Assembly (NCBI GenBank): GCA_905178155.1
Contig: CAJINV010000002.1
Span: 1,828,922 to 1,892,921, forward strand
Direction of reading: 5' to 3'
From: Amoebophrya sp. A120
Taxonomy: Eukaryota; Sar; Dinophyceae; Syndiniales; Amoebophryaceae
Length of the DNA: 64,000 nt
Part shown: positions 11,079-22,361 of the stretch, piece by piece
How positions within the stretch are numbered: the first letter of the stretch is position 1
How the letters are laid out: every line of letters starts with the position of its first letter
Translations under genes and position numbers: made by a program
The notes under the pieces: generated by a model
What the model saw: the letters and a program-made list of their open reading frames with translations, nothing else
What the model was told of the DNA's origin: nothing
Database searches by the model: none

Positions 11079-12625
11079 TTACTTCAAGAGACGCTTCGAG
11101 ACGCGGGCGTAGTCGGAAAAACCTTTTGCCTCGGCCACCGCGCTGGCACACAAAACTGCCTGCTCGTAGTCTTCCTGCTCGCATTCGGTCGCCGCCATTG
11201 ATGATGATGAATCATCACAATCAGAGAACGGCGCCGCAGATTCAGTGTCGCATTCGACCTCCAGTGGGGAGGAATTCAGGCCGCACATGATGTGGGCGGA
11301 AACGTTTTGCTTTTTCACTTCCGGCCAGTCATCGTGCGGCCCAGCTGAGTATGGATTAGAAAATCGTATGTCACGGTCTGAAAGAAAAGTGCGACTTGGA
11401 ATACTTGTCTTGCAATGCTTAAACACCTGTATTGTGCGACCAGCAGAAGCGGGAGTCATATTATGTGTATAGTGCCCTGTCATGCGAAAATGCAGATTGT
11501 AATGCGCACCACGCACGAGGAACAAGCGTTACATAAAGGTGTCATGCTTAGGTGCATCCAGAAAAGTTCCGAATCCGATCGTCGAAAATCTCGCAGCACA
11601 GCCACAACTTACTTCCCAGATCCAGACATCTTTATTGCAGTGCATACTGCCTCGCCCTCGTTGTTCAGACAGGAGCTGCCCGAGCACGCGGCCACGTCCA
11701 GTTGCACCTGGTCGTCGGACGAGCCGGTGGTGGAGCCGGAGTCTTCGTCTGTTACAATGAAAAATGCCCCGACCCCAGCAGAGCTTCGCAGCGTTTGTAT
11801 AGTTGGAAACCTTTGCAATAGAAACATTCCCCGTCTCGCATATATCAGGAGCATCACAAATTTTCAATGCGGAACAGGTAAAATTTGTGTTGCGCAAGAG
11901 CCCAGCAGCAGCCGGGCCTGTCATGTAAAAGATGCCCTACTTGCCTAGATTCGGATTCCGCGTCAGAAAGACTCATAGTCCATTCATGCAAGACAAAAAG
12001 ACTTCATTTGGACACTTTGCATCACAAACTTTGCAACGTCCGGGGTGGGGGCATTTTTTCTTGTGATATCGTCATCATCAGTTTCATCGCGGAGGAGCGG
12101 CTGGTCCAGAGCAGCTTCGTCATTGACGTCGTCGTAACCGGTCGGCGCAATCGAGAAATCATGATTTTCCGTGGTGTCCATATCCACCACTACGCCTTTG
12201 TCCCCACCGCTCCCACACTTGCCCTTGGTCTTGCGACCCCGGCCGGGCTTCGCTTTCTGCTTCCGCTTCGGCTCGGCTTTCAGTTTCGGTTTTTCAGCTT
12301 CAACACCCGCGGGCTTCACGGCTCCACCGCAACATTTTGCAGACATCAATCCGGGGCGAGACGAGCGGATGCCGCGATGCCAGAAAAAGCGGCACAGGAC
12401 GAAACAGACGGCAAAGGCGAGGGCGGCCAGGCTGAGTTGGAGGTCGTCGCGGAAAACAAGTTGATTCCAGTTCGAGGTCCAGCTGGGTTGCGTGGTCGGG
12501 CGGTATGCGAAGGAAAAAGGAAGCGAATCCTCTTACTTTGGTCGCAGCTCGACGTCCGTAGGTATTGAGCATGGCAGGCTACGTGGAGGTCGCACACAGC
12601 GAGCCAACGTGACTCGGAAATTCAT
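11079..12625 (-). CDS. Unknown acidic single-span membrane protein
   Basis: Not recognised. Exons 12537-12625, 12069-12431, 11647-11749 and 11079-11349 give 271 codons. Exon 1 ends at a GTAAGA donor (intron 12432-12536, 105 nt, AG acceptor). Exon 2 opens with a hydrophobic stretch (LAALAFAVCFVLC), then a Lys/Arg-rich region, then Asp/Glu-rich and Ser-rich segments holding several Cys. A probable single-pass membrane protein with a basic juxtamembrane region. Introners of families G and A interrupt it; the A copy is the most eroded of its family here. An in-frame ATG at 12736 would lengthen the N-terminus by 37 residues. The exact multiple of three after splicing supports the model, but no homology does. 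Confidence 0.55.
11350..11646. mobile_element. Introner family A, eroded, in the acidic membrane protein gene
   Basis: Ends TATGGATTAG and GCAGTGCATA; the inner repeat reads GTCTGGATCTGG at one end and is degraded at the other. Flanks ctgag/ctgcc share three of five bases. Joins GEA to AGPHDD. Confidence 0.75.
11750..12068. mobile_element. Introner family G in the acidic membrane protein gene
   Basis: Ends carry AAAAATGCCCC and a CCCCGACC-type tract. Left end TGT rather than TAT; flanking repeat tcgtc, exact. Joins ETDDD to EDSGS. Confidence 0.85.
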
Positions 12626-14220
12626 TGATGATGATGCTGGTGCACAGTAACCATTTGCATTTATAACCATTTCGAAAATCATAGACACATCACCACAGAC
12701 GAGCTGAGTGCAGTTTAAATCAAAATCACGGCGCACCCATATTTATTTACTAGATATTCATCTCCGCTGTTTTGAACCAACGAAGCTCCTGTGCTGGCGG
12801 AAACATGGCAAAAAAACGGCCGCTATTTCATCCGCAGCTTCACGTATGGGAAATAAAGCCTTGTTCGATGAAACGGGAGACGAGCTGATGCTTGAAGAGG
12901 GTTGCTGCACTTTTCAATTTTGTACCGCAATTCGAATACCACTCGATCCGGAAGGCGCCGCCAGATCAAGAAAAGACGAGCGATGTGAAAGACGCACCTT
13001 TCGCAGCGTCGAGGAAACAAAGCCACCTTCATTGGGAGGACGAACCTGCGAAGGCTTGCCAGACGCGGGACCCTGCGAGGCGGCAACCACACCTTCCTGG
13101 AGGTCGTTGTGCACAGCGAAAAACACGACCACGACTGTGGACCGATGCACAGAGTAATGCAATGCAGCAGCGTATTGTGAAGAAAATGATAATGAAACCG
13201 ATGCCATACGGCAAGTGGCTGAACAGAAGCAACCATCTGCTGCACTTGGTGCGTGCCTCCGATAACAGGCACATGTCCAACAAGACACAAGGAAGCAAAA
13301 AAAATTTGTACTCGAATTTCAAAAGGATAAAACAAGATTTCTGCTACGTCTTTTCTCAGGAGGACCAGGCATATCGGATCACATGCAGGTCTTCCTCTGT
13401 TTTTTCTCCCTGGCTTCTGTAATGAAATTCTAAAATTGTGAAAATGGAAAGTGAATTTCTGTGTTACTTGTAAAATCGAATAAGAAGAAAAAGCTGTTCG
13501 ATGCTTAAATGAAGCGAAAAGAGCTTCCTTGCTGTTTTTGCGTGTGATTCTGTAATCGAAAAGCGATCTCGTTCTTGATGTCACGCGCTGGGCGGCGATG
13601 TGCTTTGTGGTTTGTAAAATATTTATAGGTAAATGTAAAAGAAAACAACAGACAAATGCCATATGAAGTGTAAGTATAAAATGATGAAATTGTAGTCTTC
13701 TAGTTAGGAGCATAAAAATTCAACAAAAATCTATACATGGTGCTTCTTCTCTCTTCCACCAGCACACGACGTGGTGCGGTCAAACCTGTTTCCGGGGCTT
13801 GATCTTGAAACTGGGTTTTGCTACTAACTGAGGTAGTTCTTCTTCACATGTTGATAACGTGCTCGAGGACGCCAGAATTATTGATGTCGTTGCCTAGAAA
13901 AACAGCGAAAAGAGGCCCCGCTGCTTCTCTGCACGAGGCGCGGACCTTTCGGATATGCATTGCAAATTTATCGATGCTACCGGGTCTGGAAGTAGTGAAG
14001 TCGCGCTAATGAAGCTAAAGTGAAAATAATCACTCGTCTAACAGCAGCGTGTCTGTCTGTCATGCAAAATCCGCACTACACACGAATAATTAAAGAGCGC
14101 TGTGAATGAAAAGCTACGTCACGAAATTTCCCTTTGCTCAGGAACGAGTTGGATGAAGTTTGCTGTTGAGCCCGTTAATACGGTATCAACACACTACTCC
14201 CAACCCGTATCAACACAGGT
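12626..14220. other. Intergenic between the acidic membrane protein and MP1
   Basis: ORFs of 150-296 codons overlap here on both strands (12708-13157, 12892-13422 plus; 12823-13713 minus). None shows a domain or a splice context, so I call none of them. At 13955-13995 a sequence like one A-introner end stands alone. Confidence 0.5.
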
Positions 14221-17200
14221 TTAAGATTCCATTTGTTCTATTTCTAGACCTCCCAGATCGATATCAGCAATGAATTTGTAATGCATATCGGAACTATGTT
14301 GCGTTTGCTCTAGCTCCGCTTCCGACATTTCTGAACCTCCGCACCTCGCGTTATGCAGTGCAAAAGTATCGTATTCGTATAAATGCATTACAAATTTTTC
14401 CTCAGCATGAGAAATAAAATTTGTAATGCTGATTTACCTTCAGAAAAAGATTTGTAATGCATGACTGCAATACGAGTACGATGCTTTTGCACAGGATACG
14501 CGTCGCTGGCCGACAACTGCGTCGCGCCGTAGTTATACCCTCCCTTTCATCAAAAGGAAAAATCCCCCCTCCCCATATTGACACGGCATTTTTTCGAATA
14601 ATTTGCGTTGCTGATTTGTGACCACAAATCGCCTCTGTGTTGCATGAAGGCAACTCCACAGGTGGCTCCGCCGCGTTCTCCAGGCGGTTTGTCATGCTGT
14701 TGCACCTACAGCGTTGACGTCTGTCATGCTAAGCGTCTAGGCCAAACCCAAAACCTGTCTACTCAGGCTTAGTATGGGCCTGCAGTCCTCTCCAGCAACA
14801 CAAATCTGATTTGTGTACGCAAATCCAGCATCAGAAACTTCGTTTTGATATGGGGAGGGGGGATTTTCGATTTCGATACCTTGCCCCCGCGGAACAAGAA
14901 GGTATTTCCTTCGCCGCCCTTGGGCCCCACCATGGGACCTTCCGAGCCGGCGGAGGTGATGCCTGTGCTCATGGTCGTGCTGACCCGGCCCCCTTTCCCG
15001 TCGGTGCTAATGGTCCGTTGCAGCCGCCGCTCCCGACTGCTCAGACGAGGCCCAGGACCAGCTCCGGTGTACCTAGTGCCAGCAGGAGCACCAGTGTTAG
15101 TACTACTACCCATCTGACTCGCGAGAAAATCGGCCATGTTCAGGGAGTCCGGGTGCTCTATGCATTGCAAATATGTCATCTGGGACTGGAAACTTGTTAT
15201 GCCGGGTTGGGAATAGCGAATGCTCTGTAATGCACAGCAAAACATGAGAAACAGAAATATTGATATCTGCGCTGCTTAGTGCTGCGCTTTCCGCATGACA
15301 AACTGCGTACTTGCATGACAAAAAAAAGAGTTATTTCTTCTTGGACACGCATCGCAAACTTTTCAGTCATGCCAGACAAGCATGACAAACCTTGCATCCT
15401 TCCAGAGGACCCAGACATATTTGCAATTCATATGCTCCTGGTAGACGGGACCTTTCTTCTTGCGACTCACGCCCCCGGGCATGAGCGGGTCCTGACTGGC
15501 TAATTTCAGCTATCAAATGCAAAAATGTTTGGGTCTGGAAGATTCTGAGACTTGTCATGCATATTTTGCATGACCCAGGATGTCTGTAATGCACGACCTA
15601 GCATCACAGATTTTTAGAGGGCTTCCTGATGCCTACTCCCCATGACAAATGCCCTCCCCGCGTAGCAGAAACGAGACCTCTCTTGCTGGTCATGCAATAC
15701 AGATTTTTTTACAGTCCAAAGTTAGCATCACAAGTTCCAACCTTCCAGACCCAGACACTTTTACATTTGATATCAGATACCCCTTGTCGATCATCATGGC
15801 CATCATGCCCTTCGGCACCTTGTTGACGTCCTTACCAAACATGGCCTGCGAAGGCCGCTGCGGAGGCGGAGGTGGAACTGCCATCATCATTCCACCGGGC
15901 CCCTTTCCCGGCATCATGCCATATCCTATGTAAAAACGTCCCCACCCCATAGTTGTCATGCTAAACAAAATGCGACACACTTTGCCCCCCCATTGTACCA
16001 TGGCCGCAGATGGCTTGGCACGCAGGGCGGGTGGGTCAGGCGGACACCGAAGTGCCATCACCATCATCTCCCGGCCACTATATCCCAACTCTGATCTCGC
16101 CAACCAACCATACTGCGCCAACAGCCATACTGTGCCAACTTGCCAACTGAACAACGCCTCGCTTTTTTTGCCAACAATTCCTTACTCTGATTCTCGCAAA
16201 CTTCCAACTCGCAAACCACTATAACGGGGATGTACAGCCAGGCCCACAACCCCATAGTTGTCATGCAAAAATGCATGCTCAAAATGTTTCTCATGCGGAT
16301 CCCCATGAGAGACATTTTCTCATGCTATCTGGGAGTTTGTGATGCTGGAATCAGGATGATGTAGTCGATTTGTCATGCGGCTGCACTACCTCAAAGAGCA
16401 CTACACTACGAGTATAAACTTGTCATGCGAAACAACCAAAACTTGTTCATTTGTGTAGCAAAATCACCATCTTGACTATGGTGTGGGGACGTTTTTACTC
16501 AGGATATGCCAGGTGGCATCATTCCGCCCATGTAGGAGGGTCGATTCGGATCCATCCCCATCATGGGACCCCCCATAGACGGTCGCATAGGAGGGCCCGG
16601 GCCCATCATGGGACCCCCCATGGACGGTCGCATAGGAGGGCCGCCCATGGGCGGCGGTATCATCATAGCCGCGGACGGCCGCCCACCCATCATTCCCATC
16701 ATCATGGGATCTAGCGGCATGGGGGGGACCGTCGGCACATTCCGCTCCCTGGACGTTTTTCTATCGCGACCGCTATCCTGTTTCCGCTTCTTTTTTTTAC
16801 TATCCTTACTTCCCGTCATCCGTATCTTTTCTCCCTGGGAGACAATCGAGGGCCGGTTGTCGAAACTTTGCACCGCACCAAGTTGTCTCCGGTTGTCTTT
16901 GGTATTCTTCATCTCGTTCGAGATCATTTTCTCCTTATGTCTGTTTCCGAACGATATCAAATGTAAAAATGTCTGGGTCTGGAACATTCTAAACTTGTGA
17001 TGCTGTCTCTGGATTCTGAAAAAATTTGTATTGCATGACCAGCAAGAGGACTCCAGTTTTTGCTACGCGGAAAAGTCATTTCTCATGCTGTAGAGGCATC
17101 ACAAAGCGCTCTAAAAATCTGTGATGCTACGGCATGCATCACAGACATCATGGGTCATGGAAAATATGCATGACAAATCTAGAAATCTTCCAGACCCAGA

Positions 17201-18416
17201 CATTTTTACATTTGATAAACGACATAACCGGCTTTTTCACTTCGATACTGGATCCGAGTGCTGAGGGGCGCAGCACCGGCGCTTATCAAGAAGAAAAAAC
17301 GTCCCCACGCCGTAGTCAAGGAAGTTGGTAAATCTGCAACACAAATCTCCAGGCTTTGCGAGTTGTGCATGACAAGTTTCCATCTGCAGAGTAGTGGTGG
17401 TTAGCAAGGGAAGCTGCATGAGAAAGCCATTCTCTCATCCACATGCTGTTTACAGTACTTACTTATGACAAATGCCAAAACAACACGATTGGGAATGCCT
17501 CTCATGGGGATGCGCATTACAAGTGTTCCTGTCATTGCGCATTTGCATGACAACTCTGGGCTGGGGACGTTTTTCCTCACAATAGCGCTTCGCCGTCTGT
17601 CAAAGTGACGCGGATTCTGCTCGTGTCAAAATCCGCTCCCTCATCCCGCGCCCCCTCAATCAGCCCGGCGCACACCCTCTGACAGCTCTTTTCGCACATG
17701 ATCGCGCAAAACCCGCCCACCCCGTCCTTGCCGTGGTCGGTGCCAATCAGGTTGAGCAGTAGAAGGGGATTGGCTTGGGGAAGGAGTAAAGCCACGGCTT
17801 TGGATTCCCCGAAACAGCACCCTACGTTCACCGGCACTTCGGGCTCGACGTGGAGGATGTCCTTCAAAGAAATCACCGTGCAATCCGTGTAATTATTGTC
17901 CGTCACGTAGAAATTTTCGATCCCCAAGCCGTACGCGGTTAGGTTGCACCTTTTCAAATCCTCACTTTTCCGGTAGCAGTTGCACCAGATCACGGAAACC
18001 ATACTTGCGACGAAAAAAACGATGATGCTGATCATCATGACCAGGTTGCCCATCTTGTAAAATGCCACGTCTTCGTCCGTTATAATCGGGTCGTTGTTTG
18101 CTTCTCTCTGCGCCGTTGTGGGACAGTCTTCCGGCGGTTCCATTTCCCACTTCTCCTTGCACAGCACGCTGTAATCCGGCCGTAGCGGGTACTCTAGCAC
18201 GCAAAACAGGGTTAACAAGACGCCGTGGATGACAACAACGAACGCGGCCCAGAAAAACTGGCAGAACTGCGTGCTCTTTGTGACGGCGTCCTTGGCGTCC
18301 GGGCCCACGCGCCAAACGGCAACGATGGCGTCGCCGTGGTCCTGGGCGTGCTCCTGCATGTGCCATTCGTCGATGGCGTCGGCACCGGAAAAAAGCTGCA
18401 CCCCCGACTTTGGCAT
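14221..18416 (-). CDS. MP1: two-span membrane protein with long Met/Pro-rich tail
   Basis: Exons 17585-18416, 17218-17283, 16507-16954, 15773-15921, 15433-15510, 14879-15158, 14499-14544 and 14221-14351; 664 codons; seven introners, no ordinary intron. The N-terminus (GVQLFSGADA, HMQEHA, then VAVWRVG at 32-38) is almost the same as in MP2. Membrane spans lie near residues 53-75 and 124-146. A compact domain (about 158-275) begins YGLGIENFYV, a motif shared with MP2-MP4; I infer a PH-like fold from the strand pattern, not from a search. The tail is basic, then rich in repeated PMRPSMGGPMM and Pro runs, and ends near YNYGATQ, also seen in MP2. Unlike MP3/MP4 there is no SHOCT helix at the C-terminus. 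Function unknown; cytosolic tail with membrane anchor is inferred. Confidence 0.85.
14352..14498. mobile_element. Introner family B in MP1
   Basis: 147 nt; flanking repeat cgcgt, exact. Joins SASDA to RCGGS. Confidence 0.88.
14545..14878. mobile_element. Introner family D in MP1
   Basis: Ends carry GGAAAAATCCCCCCTCCCC and inverse. Left end CAT; flanks ccttt/ccttg, one mismatch. Joins RGGKG to GYNYGA. Confidence 0.87.
15159..15432. mobile_element. Introner family A in MP1
   Basis: Both ends have a small insertion within the inner repeat. Flanking repeat tgctc, exact. Joins VYQEH to PDSLN. Confidence 0.9.
15511..15772. mobile_element. Introner family A in MP1
   Basis: 262 nt; flanks tcagc/tcaga, one mismatch. 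Joins DKGYL to KLASQ. Confidence 0.88.
15922..16506. mobile_element. Introner family E in MP1, enlarged
   Basis: 585 nt, twice the usual E size. Flanking repeat tgcca, exact. The subterminal text cccatagttgtcatgc occurs twice (near 15945 and 16250), framing about 300 bp of extra sequence. Joins MMPPG to MMPGK. Confidence 0.87.
16955..17217. mobile_element. Introner family A in MP1
   Basis: 263 nt; flanking repeat aacga, exact. Joins PVMSF to GNRHK. Confidence 0.9.
17284..17584. mobile_element. Introner family E in MP1
   Basis: 301 nt; flanking repeat gcgct, exact. Its start supplies an in-frame stop just after DGEA, so reading through it would truncate MP1 right after the folded domain; removal continues into PVLRP. 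Confidence 0.9.
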
Positions 18417-18540
18417 ACTGCAGAACTGAGTACCGCTTTTTTGTACTTATTCAAGGTGGACTACCGCTTTATTCTTTCTAGGAATCTAGGAGTAGCACGT
18501 CGCCCGACCCCGGGGCTTGTTGTTCATCTCCCGTCGCGCC

Positions 18541-18585
18541 ATGAAATTTCTGTCGTGAAAGAGGAACTACACCGTGCATAGGAGC
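18541..18585. repeat. 45-bp repeat unit, copy 1
   Basis: Starts atgaaatttctgtcgtgaaa and ends gtgcataggagc; differs from the other two copies by one base. Confidence 0.85.
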
Positions 18586-19198
18586 ATTAAATCCAAAGTA
18601 TGCGAACGCTAATTTCAATACAAAACAAATTCAAAACGAATTCAAAATGTCAGGGGTTCGTAGTGTGTACACGACCGAGATGCACAACACCACATCCCTG
18701 ACAAAAAACATTCCCAACCCGTTCTACGCCACAGAAGCACCCACCTGTGGATGGTCGTCCAATACTCTTGCGACTCAGAGCGAGGGCAGCAACGAGATAC
18801 CTGCAGGCTCCTCGGGGCACGCGCCTTTGATGCCCAATTCCTGAAGCCCCATGGAGTACAGCCAGAGGCCCCGCTTACGTTGAAACACCGGGAAAAATGG
18901 CCCGCGCCAAAGTGGCGCGCGGCTGCGTCTACACAGACGCTGCAAAGAGCGCGGATTCGCCTCGCGTCGCGGGCGGCCTTCTTGCCGGCTGGAAGCGCAA
19001 GCATGGCCGACAGGCGTGGGCCCCACACGGCCCTGCCTATCTGGAGACCCAAACACGCAAACGCTGTCTATGCCGCTACCAGATAGGGAGTGGGGTCATG
19101 GCGCGAGTCTTATGTCGCCAAGGCTGCCAAGCTTGGCGGCCATATTCGCAAGAAAACTCAGTACACAGGCGCATTTCAAAACATGATTCAAAATCTAG

Positions 19199-19320
19199 CA
19201 CAATTTCAAAACGTCTTTCAACTTTCTCGGCAATTTCAAAACGTATTTCAAATTTCCCGGCAATTTCAAAACGTCATTCAAATCTTTTTTCAATTTCAAA
19301 ACGAAATTCAAAACTCGGTT
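19199..19320. repeat. 30-bp-period tandem repeat
   Basis: Four units start caatttcaaaacg and differ in the second half. Confidence 0.8.
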
Positions 19321-19478
19321 CAAAATCCGTTCAAAATGCGTTCAAACCAATAGCCTCATCGGTGGACGCATTTTAAAAGGATTTTGAACGATTTTTGAAC
19401 TTCTTTTGAAATCGAAAAAAAAACGCTCTTTACTGGAGGCTGGCTCCCGAAGTTCCAAGTACATGACGAATACCAAAG

Positions 19479-19523
19479 ATGAAATTTCTGTCGTGAAAGA
19501 TGAACTACACCGTGCATAGGAGC
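19479..19523. repeat. 45-bp repeat unit, copy 2
   Basis: Same as copy 3 base for base; followed by gcgatcacgcag, itself repeated about 40 bp further on. Confidence 0.85.
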
Positions 19524-19577
19524 GATCACGCAGGAGTAGAGGAACTACACCAATACCAGAGCGATCACGCAGAGTGC

Positions 19578-19745
19578 CCAATTTCAAAAGGAAATTGGCG
19601 GGCCTAGGCAATTTCAAAAAGAAATTGGCGACCTGAACGGAATTCAAAAAGAAATTGGCGGGGTTGATGGAATTCAAAAAGAAATTGGCGGCCCCGAGAC
19701 AATTCAAAAAGAAATTGGCGGATCTGGGCAATTTCAAAAAAAAGT
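19578..19745. repeat. Second 30-bp-period tandem repeat
   Basis: Five units share attcaaaaagaaattggcg with a variable 10-bp end. The unit start resembles that of the 19199 array. It stays open in one frame because 30 is a multiple of three. Confidence 0.8.
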
Positions 19746-20519
19746 TGGGAATAAGTTGGAGACAAGTTCAAAATTAGTTGGGTCAGGGATTCTTAGTATG
19801 GGAAACAGAAAAAAGTTGGCTTCCAACTTATTTCCAACTTTTTTTTGAATCTGGCGAAGGGAGATTCCTCAAGACCTGGACCCTCTTGAGTTGGCGTGCT
19901 TTACTGCATGCCCCTTCAAGTACGAAATCCCCCATCCGAAGCGCTGTCGAGAAGCCTTTCGGTGTGAAGGTCGACCCTAACAATGCCCCGCAAGCTATAC
20001 CCCAACACCCTGAAAGGAAGAGGGGCAGGAAGCGATCACGAATGAAAGCCTTTACACAAAAAGCGCCCCAACAGCTGGCTTAAAACATGGCCCCAAGGTA
20101 CCGACAACAATAACACGAAACAGAAGGGATTCCACAGTCTTTGTCCCTAGCGCAGAGGTACTAGAGGAGCCCGAGCTGCGAGCCTGGGTCCTGGGCATGC
20201 GTGGGGGCGATTCGCTGCAAGGCACGGCAGGTGCACAAAACAACACACGAATCCGGGGAACATCATATCCAACCACATACCCGAAACAGACACCCACTCC
20301 CGCAACTGAGTGCGCATTTACCAATCCGCCCTGCCCAATGTCGATTGCACTAGGCCGCTAGACACAGGACGACACTTAAACCCCAAAAAAAGAAGCCGCA
20401 CATCCGAAAAAATAAACCCAAGCCCCGCTCAATTTCACGGAAAAATGAAAAGTGCGTCTTTTTGAATTCCTTTTGAAATCATTTTGAATTGTTTTTAGCA
20501 TAAGGCGCTTTGGAGTTAA

Positions 20520-20564
20520 ATGAAATTTCTGTCGTGAAAGATGAACTACACCGTGCATAGGAGC
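20520..20564. repeat. 45-bp repeat unit, copy 3
   Basis: Identical to copy 2; the spacings between starts are 938 and 1041 bp. Confidence 0.85.
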
Positions 20565-22361
20565 AGAGATAGAAGTTGAAATATGTGAGGAACGAGATTT
20601 TTACTGAAATAAATCATGCTTGTCGAAACTGAGACAACCAGCGGGATCCGCTGCGTGATGTCACATGTGGAGCATATATTAGAAGAACGGGATCCGTTCT
20701 AATGAAGGTTCTTCATGCTACGTTTTTACCAAAACGTTATACAACATCGTTCTTGTTCTTGGGCCTTGTATTTATACGTAGCTCCTGTGTCGCGAACGCG
20801 ATGAATGAAAACAAAAATGAGTTGCAAGAATGGCATTATCGGGAGATTGATGTTGTTGAGCCATCGCATACCAGTTGTAGTTCCTCAAGGTAGCACTAGC
20901 AGTTGTACACGACACGACACGGCAAATAAGCCGAAAGCAAATAAGCACGGAAGCAGGATGCACGAACAGACAAGTTTTTTTTCTCGGCTGCAAAGCAATA
21001 ACCGACACAGGAAATTCGAGGTGGACCACATATGGAATTGCACGACAAAGAGATCAGATCAGATCAGAGGTGTCGGCGCACGTGGCGCAGCCGTTGGAGC
21101 CGTTGGAGTGGGGCGTACTCGGGGCTGTAAGAGCTCCGGCGAGTGCTTTCATGAGCTAAGCTTGACCACGCTTACTGCTATAGTAGAGGCGGCTAACTAT
21201 GAGGCGCAGCCACGCGAGCCGGGCTCAACGCAGCAGTCAGGCAATCCTAACCACCACGTCGGCCATAAAACAGTATATGGCTTGTAGTTTCACGGCACAA
21301 CAATTCTCTTAACTTTCCGAACGAATTATGACGACTGAGTTTTCCATTTGCACGGGAGCAGACGAACAATAACTAAAGGGAACGAAAAGGCAGTGGAACC
21401 ACCGATAGTACCTGACGCCCAGGAAGGACCGACGGACGACTACAGCGAAATTTATTTGTGATACGAGGCAGGAGTTCAAGTTCTGACGAGAAACAAACCT
21501 TGCGTGCTTTTCTTCAACTACAGCAAGAGCAAATGGTCGGCAGAGTCTGTCATCCGCGTACCTGGCACCTGACACTGACTCTGTATGGTAAAACTTCGGC
21601 TCATACTGAAATTCAAATTACGATTGCATTTTGATTCATCACACCTTTGCAGTTTTTCTTCCTGTGTTTCCTTTCGCTGCGGCGGCTCATTTAGCACATT
21701 CTTGCTGCTTGATGTTTCCTACGATGTGCTGAAAAAAAGTGCAACCATAAAATTGTAAACAAAACTACCCAGGGATTGGGACGGGATCTACTTAGTGTTA
21801 GTTCGTTCTCTAATAATTCTAATTCTTTCTACAATACCGGAGCGGGATCCGCTCTTTCTCTTGTATGGTGGGGAAAAATACTAGTGCGGCAGATTCTTTT
21901 TTTTTCCGAGAGTCTGCGTTTTATCTTACGGGCCTTTGGTCTTCAGGTGAAATCATGTGAAATCCTGGTTTGATGCTCGAGGAGCAAATTTTGTAAAATA
22001 GGATGAAAATTTTTATGGAAACTGTAATTTAAAATCAAGTAAACTCTTTGAACTGACTTGCAAATTGAAAAACAAAATAATTAACTGTATTCTTTTTTTG
22101 ACTACATCTTCACAGCTGGAACTCTACATCAACTCATCTGGATATGAAGAAACAACAAATTGTTATGCAATTAGGAAAAAAACTACTCTATGACTTGTTT
22201 TGCGAAAAAATCTCATCAAAAATCATGTGAAAAACCTGTACTTACGCGGCAGTACAGTACTCGATAAAAATGCTTCGCTTTTATTTTATACCCCGTTCAC
22301 CATCTACTTGTCGAAATCGGCTCTTCTTGCTCTTCACAACACCGCGGCGCGATACTGCTTA

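Larger units (their letters stand above)
18417..22361. other. Repeat-rich intergenic region between MP1 and MP2
   Basis: No gene supported. Holds three copies of a 45-bp unit, two arrays with 30-bp period, and at 20640-20710 and 21840 short repeats containing cgggatccg. AT-rich after 21600. Confidence 0.6.

Noticed and set aside
12823-13713. 296-codon minus-strand ORF
   Set aside because: No domain, odd composition, and overlapped by equally long plus-strand ORFs; nothing favours one of them.
19342-19737. 131-codon ORF with a 10-residue repeat
   Set aside because: Produced by the 30-bp-period array; not a gene by any other sign.
19199-19745. CRISPR-like spacing of 30-bp units
   Set aside because: Units are degenerate and contiguous without unique spacers of constant length, and the genome is eukaryotic.
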